From NCBI GenBank assembly GCA_029559475.1, contig JAKQBN010000055.1, positions 62,001-126,000 on the forward strand: a stretch of 64,000 bases of DNA. Direction: 5' to 3'. The stretch is from a bacterium. GTDB lineage: Bacteria; UBA4055. Below the pieces are notes generated by a model. It saw nothing but the letters and a program-made list of their open reading frames with translations, was not told the origin of the DNA and made no database searches. Below, one piece after another: positions 58,668 through 64,000 of this stretch (position 1 is its first letter; every line of letters starts with the position of its first letter). Both the position numbers and the translations under genes were made by a program.

Positions 58668-61016
58668 CTATTTAAGCTCGATAACGGTGACCCCGTAATC
58701 ACCTTCGCCGTACTCGCCGAATTTCTTGCGCTTGATATACGGACATTTTTCAAGATAATCATTGATCAGCTTTGATAGGATCCCCTGCCCTTTACCGTGA
58801 ACGATCTCGCAGTAATTCATATTATGGAGCATCATATTCTCGATATGCTTTTCAACAAGCATGACAGCCTCGTCTCCCCTCTTTCCTCTAAGATCGAGCC
58901 TTAATGAAACAGCGTTATCTTCAGACGGACTGAATTTTATATTGACGTTCACATCCTCTTTTCTTTCCAGAACGTCAATAATGTCTGCCAGCTTGATCTT
59001 CATCTTAATGCTGCCTACAGTTACTTCGGCGTTCTTGCCCGAAACGCTTTCCACTATGCCTGAAGTTGAAAATCCGCCGATCTTGACTTCCATACCGGGT
59101 TTAATTTCACCATTATAGGTTTCTTTTTTCTTTTCGGGTTCTCTGGCTATCACTTCGATCTTCTTTTTTTCAGTCTCGATAGAACTTTTGACTTCCTTAA
59201 CAACGGCTTTATCGGCTTTCGACGACCTGATCTCGGCGACCGCGCTCTCGATCGCTCTGTTCGAATTATCGATTATATCCTGAGCTTTACGTGCGGCTTC
59301 CTTCAATATCTTCTTTTCGTTTTTCGAGATCTCCTCGTACTTCCTGTTGTACATCTCCTTAAGTTCGTTAAGCTGCTGATTGACGCTCTTCGACTGCCTG
59401 AGAAGGTTATTGTAGCTGGTGATCTTTTCGTCAAGCTCGGATATCAACCCTTCGAGATCCTCTTTTTCGTTCGATAGATGCTTCCTTGCATTATCTATAA
59501 TATACTGCGGAAGCCCGTGCCGTTTAGCTATCTCGAAAGCATAGCTCGAACCCGGAACGCCCGATCTGAATTTATAAGTAGGAGTTATATTCTGCTTGTC
59601 GAACTCCATTGAGCCGTTCTCTACGCCCGGAGTTTTATAAGCGTAAGATTTAAGTACTCCCTGATGCGTTGTAGCCAGAGTGATATACTTTCTTTTTGTC
59701 AGCTCGGAAAGTACAGCCATCGACAGACTCGAACCTTCTGCAGGATCTGTTGATGCTCCGATCTCATCGAAAAGCACGAGTGTGTTTTTGCTTTTCGCTT
59801 TGAGTACTTTGGATATCTTGCTTATATGCGAGCTGAATGTCGAAAGATCGTTCTCTATCGACTGACCGTCACCGATATCTGTGAATATTTCATTGAACAC
59901 CGCGACATTGGAATTACTCTGCGCGGGTATGTGCATTCCGGCCTTGATCATAAGGCAGATAAGCCCGACGGTCTTTAATGCGACCGTTTTTCCACCCGCG
60001 TTCGGTCCCGTAATCACAAGAGTATTATACTTTTCCCCTATCTCGAGGTCCAGAGGCACAACACCTTTCTCTCCGTGCGTATCCAACAGCAGCGGATGCC
60101 TGCCGTAATATATGTTGACAATATTTTTGTCGTTCACTTTAGGATGATGGCAATGATAATGAATGCTGAATTTAGCCTTGGAGTAAATCACATCGATCTC
60201 CGCGGAAATCTCAAGGTCGGTTAAAAGTTCATTCTTAATATTGAATACTTTCGTCGAAAGCGCTCTTATTATCCTTTCAATCTCCTTTCTTTCCTGCCTG
60301 ATCAGCTTCTCAAGCTCCGAATTAATCTCAATCGCCTCGTACGGCTCAATAAAAACCGTACTCCCAGTCGCACTTTCGTCAATAACAACACCTCTGACCT
60401 TATTTCTTTTATCGGCTCTGACAGGTATGACGAACCTTCCGTCCCTGATCGTGATCTCGCCGTCCCTCGTATATCCCGCCTGAGAATAAGCGTCGAGCAT
60501 TTCAGAAGTCTTTTTCCTGAGTTTGTTCTGCGCAGTCTGTATCGAACTTCTTACCGATCTGAGTTCTTTCGATGCTGTATCAAGAACATTGCCTTCTTCA
60601 CCGACCGCTTTAAAAATATCCTCTTCCACATCTTCGAAAACCTCTATATCGCCGCAGATTTCATAAAGGAAAGGATATCTCTCCTTTTTTTCATGAAGAT
60701 GAGAGAAAAGCCTTCTGAATACGGACATTGACTCGGCTATCCTGTAGAGATCGGCGGGATCCATAAGCTGTTCCGGAGCGCTCAGGTTCTCAAGCGCTTC
60801 TTCTATGTCCCTCACCCCGCGTAACGGAAGCTCCGACTCGCTTAGAAGTTTCTTCATCTCGGTGACGAGATCCAGTGAAGATAGTATCACAGGCATTTCT
60901 TCTGAAAGTTCGAGAGAATCTATATAACTTTTACCCTTTCCGGTTACGGCGAGATCAATAAGTTTTTCTCTGATTTTATTGAACCCTAATGTTCTTTCTG
61001 AATTTATTACGTTCAT
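58668..61016 (-). CDS. mutS2: Endonuclease MutS2
   Basis: A 782-aa MutS2: core and clamp helices in the N-terminal half, Walker A TGPNAGGKTVALKT (near residue 340), Walker B VLFDEIGASTDPAEG, ATTHQGVLK, a long coiled coil (about 515-640), a KOW-like segment (GMEVKIGGFSTSGIV) and a C-terminal Smr nuclease domain (LDLRGKRGDEAVML, EIVHGKGQGIL). Roles described for the family are suppression of homologous recombination and rescue of collided ribosomes. Complete, normal length; starts 158 bp from the divergent secreted-protein gene. Confidence 0.97.
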   Translation of the reverse strand: MNVINSERTLGFNKIREKLIDLAVTGKGKSYIDSLELSEEMPVILSSLDLVTEMKKLLSESELPLRGVRDIEEALENLSAPEQLMDPADLYRIAESMSVFRRLFSHLHEKKERYPFLYEICGDIEVFEDVEEDIFKAVGEEGNVLDTASKELRSVRSSIQTAQNKLRKKTSEMLDAYSQAGYTRDGEITIRDGRFVIPVRADKRNKVRGVVIDESATGSTVFIEPYEAIEINSELEKLIRQERKEIERIIRALSTKVFNIKNELLTDLEISAEIDVIYSKAKFSIHYHCHHPKVNDKNIVNIYYGRHPLLLDTHGEKGVVPLDLEIGEKYNTLVITGPNAGGKTVALKTVGLICLMIKAGMHIPAQSNSNVAVFNEIFTDIGDGQSIENDLSTFSSHISKISKVLKAKSKNTLVLFDEIGASTDPAEGSSLSMAVLSELTKRKYITLATTHQGVLKSYAYKTPGVENGSMEFDKQNITPTYKFRSGVPGSSYAFEIAKRHGLPQYIIDNARKHLSNEKEDLEGLISELDEKITSYNNLLRQSKSVNQQLNELKEMYNRKYEEISKNEKKILKEAARKAQDIIDNSNRAIESAVAEIRSSKADKAVVKEVKSSIETEKKKIEVIAREPEKKKETYNGEIKPGMEVKIGGFSTSGIVESVSGKNAEVTVGSIKMKIKLADIIDVLERKEDVNVNIKFSPSEDNAVSLRLDLRGKRGDEAVMLVEKHIENMMLHNMNYCEIVHGKGQGILSKLINDYLEKCPYIKRKKFGEYGEGDYGVTVIELK

Positions 61017-61092
61017 TTTTTTCTTCTCTATTTTAATGCTGAAATCTAAGTTTAAATGCGTGATTATGAAATGAAAAAATAATTTATTTTTC

Positions 61093-61121
61093 TTGATTTC
61101 GGGTTCGAAGGAATATAGATT
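61093..61121 (+). promoter_or_regulatory. Candidate promoter of the large secreted protein gene
   Basis: TTGATT (61093-61098), 17 bp, TAGATT (61116-61121), with GGGAGG at 61161-61166 before ATG 61174. Confidence 0.5.
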
Positions 61122-61173
61122 TTAAAAGATATTATTAACTGACGCTTAATAAAATACAAAGGGAGGATGTTTT

Positions 61174-64000
61174 ATGAAGAGAATATTAATTTGGGCTCTG
61201 TCGGTTATGTTATTCATCCCGGCAGCTGCGTTTTCGCAGTTCGCGGGAGGAGACGGATCGTCAGGGAATCCGTATCAGGTTTCTACTGCTGCTGAACTCA
61301 ATAACGTAAGAAATTATCTCACATCTTACTTTATCCAGACAGCCGACATTCAGCTTGGTGAATCACCCTGGAATCAGGGAGAGGGATGGAATCCTATAGG
61401 TACGAACTCTACGAGCTTTCAGGGTAACTATAACGGAGGCAATTACAAGATCCTGAACCTGACTATAAACAGGGGTCTTACTAACTATGTCGGCATTTTC
61501 GGATACTGCAGCAGCGCAACTCTGCAGAACATAGTCATTCAGTCTCCGAACATCACAGCGTACACAGCCATCGGGCCACTAGTGGGATACGCTTTAAACA
61601 GCTACATTTCGAACTGCGCGGTCATAGGAGGCGGCAGTATATCCGGTGAAAATTACGTCGGAGGTTTAGCAGGATGGATCGTTGGATCTAACATCTATTC
61701 AAGCTATACATACATAAACGTATTCGGTTTTGAAAGGATAGGCGGGATGGTGGGAAGGTGCGATACTAATTCCAACATCGCGAACTCTTATTCCAGATCA
61801 TATGTTTCGGCATCCAACGATTACGCCGGAGGTTTCGCGGGGTACTGCCTGCAGACAACTGTAGCGAACAGCTATTCCTCCGGTTATGTTGACTGCGTAG
61901 GGTCAGTCAAAGGCGGATTCATTGCGTATAATACTGTTACTGCTAACATTACTGAATGCTATTGGGATACCGAAGCAAGCGGTCAGACTTCTTCTCCGGG
62001 CGGAGGTACAGGAAAAACAACAGCCGAAATGAAATCTCAGACAACTTTCTCAGCATGGGATTTTTCAACACCGGTATGGAAAATATATTCGTCCGTAAAC
62101 GACGGATATCCTTATCTTGCATGGGGTGACTGGCCCGGCATACTAACTACTATCGCCAGCCCGTCTGAGGGAGGTTCTGTTACCACCGGAGGAGCTTATG
62201 AAGAGGGGACGCCGGTATGGCTAGAAGCTTCACCGACAGCTCCCTATTATCAGTTCAAAAACTGGACGGATAATACATCGGCCGTCATTTCGACCGATCC
62301 GAACTTCGTATATTATATGCCGGAAGGAGATATGACCCTGACGGCGAAATTCGAAAAATATTTTTCTGAAGTCAGCGCCGGATTTAGAGATGTTGCGGAA
62401 AGCACAACAAGCTGGTGCGATTATGATAACGACGGCGATCTTGATGTTCTTGTTGTCGGCTGGAACGGCGCATCAAGCAAAGTTGCAGAAAGAGTTGCAA
62501 AAATTTACAGAAACGACGGCGGTGAAGTTTTTACAGATATAAATGCCGGTCTGATTCCGGTTAGATATTCATCTTGTGCCTGGGGTGATTATGATAACGA
62601 CGGTCTTCTCGATCTGGTAGTTTCCGGTTGGGAGAGTTCGTTAGTAAGTACAAGAATTTATAAAAACTACGGTAGTGATCAATTCTATGATGTTGGTGCC
62701 GGATTACCCGGGATCAATTCAGGTTCTGTCGCATGGTCGGATTACGATAATGACGGCGATCTCGATCTCACTCTAAGCGGATGGTGCCCTTCGCAGGGAC
62801 ATAATATTACGAACATTTATAAAAACACGAACGGCAGCTTTACCGATATAAGCGCAGGTTTAACAGGGTTGCAGTACAGCTCGATAGCATGGGCGGATTA
62901 CGACAATGACGGCGATCCTGATCTGCTGACAACAGGATTAACTGACGGTTCGACGACACTGACCGTTCTCTACAATAACAATAACGGTATTTTTACAGAT
63001 GCCGGAATAGGCCTTCATAATCTTCATAACGGATCAGTTGCGTGGGGTGATTATGATAACGATGGCGATCCTGATATACTTCTGACGGGCCAGGAAACAG
63101 GTGGAAAACAATATACTGAGATATACAGGAACGATTTAACAGGTTTTACAGATATAGACGCCGCTACCGATTATGCGTCATGGAGTTCTGCAGCATGGTG
63201 CGATATCGATAACGACGGAATACTTGATATCATTGTTACCGGAAAAAATCCTGATGAAATTAAAATAGCGAAAGTTTATAACATTTTCAGTGATACAGTT
63301 TATGAAAAAACAAATATCGCATTCGAAGGAGTACACTGGGGATCTATTGGATGCGGTGATTATGACAATGACGGGGACTCAGATATTATTATTTCGGGGT
63401 ACGACAGCATAGAACATGCTGTAACAAAACTTTACAGAAATAACCACCACCCGGTTAATACTCCGCCTTCAGCTCCTGCCAATCTTGCTTGGACGCTGTT
63501 CGACAATGATGTTACTTTATCATGGGACAGGTCGACAGACAGCCAGACTTATGATATGGGTCTGACATACAACATCTATGTCGGTTCATCGCCTGCGAAC
63601 GGAAATACGAAAAGCTCAATGAGCGATAATTCTACCGGTTTCAGAAAAGTAGTGCAGCTCGGAAATGCGGGTCAGCTTAACTCTTATACAATTAAGGACC
63701 TTCCGCTGGGAACATACTACTGGAGCGTCCAGGCGATTGATCCGTCCTATAAAGGCTCTCTTTTTGCGACCGAAGGTACATTTGTCGTAAGTTCATTCAC
63801 CGAAATGACGACATCGCTCCCCGGTCTCGGGAATAGTTATAATTCATGGGGAGACTACGATAACGACGGCGATCTTGACGTTATTGTTTCCGGAACGACC
63901 GGAACAGCCAGACTTACTGAAATATTCAGGAATGACGGCGGAGGAACTTTTACCGATATCGACGCCGGTATTGTGAATGTATGGTACAGCGCTTCAGCCT
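61174..64000 (+). CDS. Large secreted GLUG / FG-GAP (DxDxDG repeat) / FN3-like protein, 3' end outside the window
   Basis: Open from ATG 61174 to the window edge (942 codons seen). Sec signal (SVMLFIPAAAFSQF), then FAGGDGSSGNPYQV and GLUG-type repeats (YVGGLAGW, YAGGFAGYC) ending in CYWDTEASGQTSS. An InlB/FMN-type domain (GGSVTTGGAYEEGTPV, MTLTAKFEKY) follows. Then come at least eight VCBS/FG-GAP-like repeats, each with a WGDYDNDGDLD-type calcium loop, interrupted by one fibronectin-III-like domain (PPSAPANLAWTL, YYWSVQAID). Probably an adhesin or surface-exposed structural protein. A C-terminal sorting domain, if any, is beyond the edge. Confidence 0.93.
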   Translation, partial: MKRILIWALSVMLFIPAAAFSQFAGGDGSSGNPYQVSTAAELNNVRNYLTSYFIQTADIQLGESPWNQGEGWNPIGTNSTSFQGNYNGGNYKILNLTINRGLTNYVGIFGYCSSATLQNIVIQSPNITAYTAIGPLVGYALNSYISNCAVIGGGSISGENYVGGLAGWIVGSNIYSSYTYINVFGFERIGGMVGRCDTNSNIANSYSRSYVSASNDYAGGFAGYCLQTTVANSYSSGYVDCVGSVKGGFIAYNTVTANITECYWDTEASGQTSSPGGGTGKTTAEMKSQTTFSAWDFSTPVWKIYSSVNDGYPYLAWGDWPGILTTIASPSEGGSVTTGGAYEEGTPVWLEASPTAPYYQFKNWTDNTSAVISTDPNFVYYMPEGDMTLTAKFEKYFSEVSAGFRDVAESTTSWCDYDNDGDLDVLVVGWNGASSKVAERVAKIYRNDGGEVFTDINAGLIPVRYSSCAWGDYDNDGLLDLVVSGWESSLVSTRIYKNYGSDQFYDVGAGLPGINSGSVAWSDYDNDGDLDLTLSGWCPSQGHNITNIYKNTNGSFTDISAGLTGLQYSSIAWADYDNDGDPDLLTTGLTDGSTTLTVLYNNNNGIFTDAGIGLHNLHNGSVAWGDYDNDGDPDILLTGQETGGKQYTEIYRNDLTGFTDIDAATDYASWSSAAWCDIDNDGILDIIVTGKNPDEIKIAKVYNIFSDTVYEKTNIAFEGVHWGSIGCGDYDNDGDSDIIISGYDSIEHAVTKLYRNNHHPVNTPPSAPANLAWTLFDNDVTLSWDRSTDSQTYDMGLTYNIYVGSSPANGNTKSSMSDNSTGFRKVVQLGNAGQLNSYTIKDLPLGTYYWSVQAIDPSYKGSLFATEGTFVVSSFTEMTTSLPGLGNSYNSWGDYDNDGDLDVIVSGTTGTARLTEIFRNDGGGTFTDIDAGIVNVWYSASA

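Noticed and set aside
1-64000. CRISPR arrays, tRNA and rRNA genes
   Set aside because: Searched by eye for regular short repeats and for T-loop GGTTCRA patterns in a cloverleaf context; isolated GGTTCGA matches (for example 6311, 61107) had no acceptor or anticodon stems.

Overview
The window reads as chromosome of a moderately AT-rich, Gram-negative (diderm) heterotroph. The evidence is TolC-type and HlyD-type exporter parts, RseP, several lipoproteins, and a large secreted calcium-binding repeat protein. The mix of FGE-domain lipoproteins, GLUG/FG-GAP and carboxypeptidase-regulatory-like surface modules, a GH57/GT glycogen operon and stand-alone TPR regulators suggests a little-cultured phylum near the FCB group (Delongbacteria- or Cloacimonadota-like). 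That placement is inference; no rRNA or tRNA gene was seen. Many genes are preceded by a sigma70-like promoter of the form TTGnnn-17 bp-TAtaTT/TAAATT.

Layout. (1) 1-4576, minus: TetR, TolC, HlyD-type and YbhF-like ABC exporter operon with a radical SAM gene inside it; the TetR promoter and a likely operator are visible. (2) 4782-8164, plus: possible 41-aa CxxC ORF, a membrane protein, a small lipoprotein and a lipoprotein fused to an FGE/C-type-lectin-like domain. (3) 8348-12186, plus: a toxin-antitoxin patch with a decayed RHH/PIN pair, BrnT/BrnA-like pair, intact RHH/PIN pair, a VOC protein and AbiEi/AbiEii. (4) 12316-18409: exonuclease and DUF2087 gene, then the minus-strand FAD oxidase-rseP-tgt-DHp-like operon and divergent corA. 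(5) 18498-27498, minus: five-gene glycogen/alpha-glucan operon with its own promoter and terminator. (6) 27544-32448: galE and nucleotide-sugar dehydrogenase (minus), divergent from YkgJ-like, amidohydrolase and queF (plus). (7) 32453-36819, minus: MacA/MacB-type exporter with two FtsX-like permeases. (8) 37035-41545: DUF1015, an exported protein, a YaiI-like gene, an RlmI-like methyltransferase and DUF5655, with a 120-bp nested inverted-repeat element at 39688-39807. (9) 41567-51599: type I restriction locus carrying a DUF1016 nuclease and an unknown gene, its hsdS cut by a 2.6-kb IS21-family element. (10) 51560-58589, minus: a lipase-like gene whose 3' end is also cut by the IS, two tandem HTH-integrase-like-TPR paralogs and a VWA lipoprotein. 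(11) mutS2 (minus), then a large secreted FG-GAP/GLUG protein running off the right edge.

Most notable observations: the paired proteins that look like an IS481-type transposase core captured and fused to TPRs (53559-57126), with an operator-like palindrome at the promoter of one; two 25-nt palindromes inside the DUF1016 gene that differ by a compensatory pair; an IS21 element whose two flanks are different truncated genes and which carries a third end-like sequence inside istA; a DGR-like C-terminal segment in the FGE lipoprotein with no reverse transcriptase in view; a toxin-antitoxin duplication in which one copy has decayed; and two genes whose promoter spacing implies leaderless mRNA. 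No computation or database search was run. Family assignments rest on motifs read by eye and remembered family knowledge.
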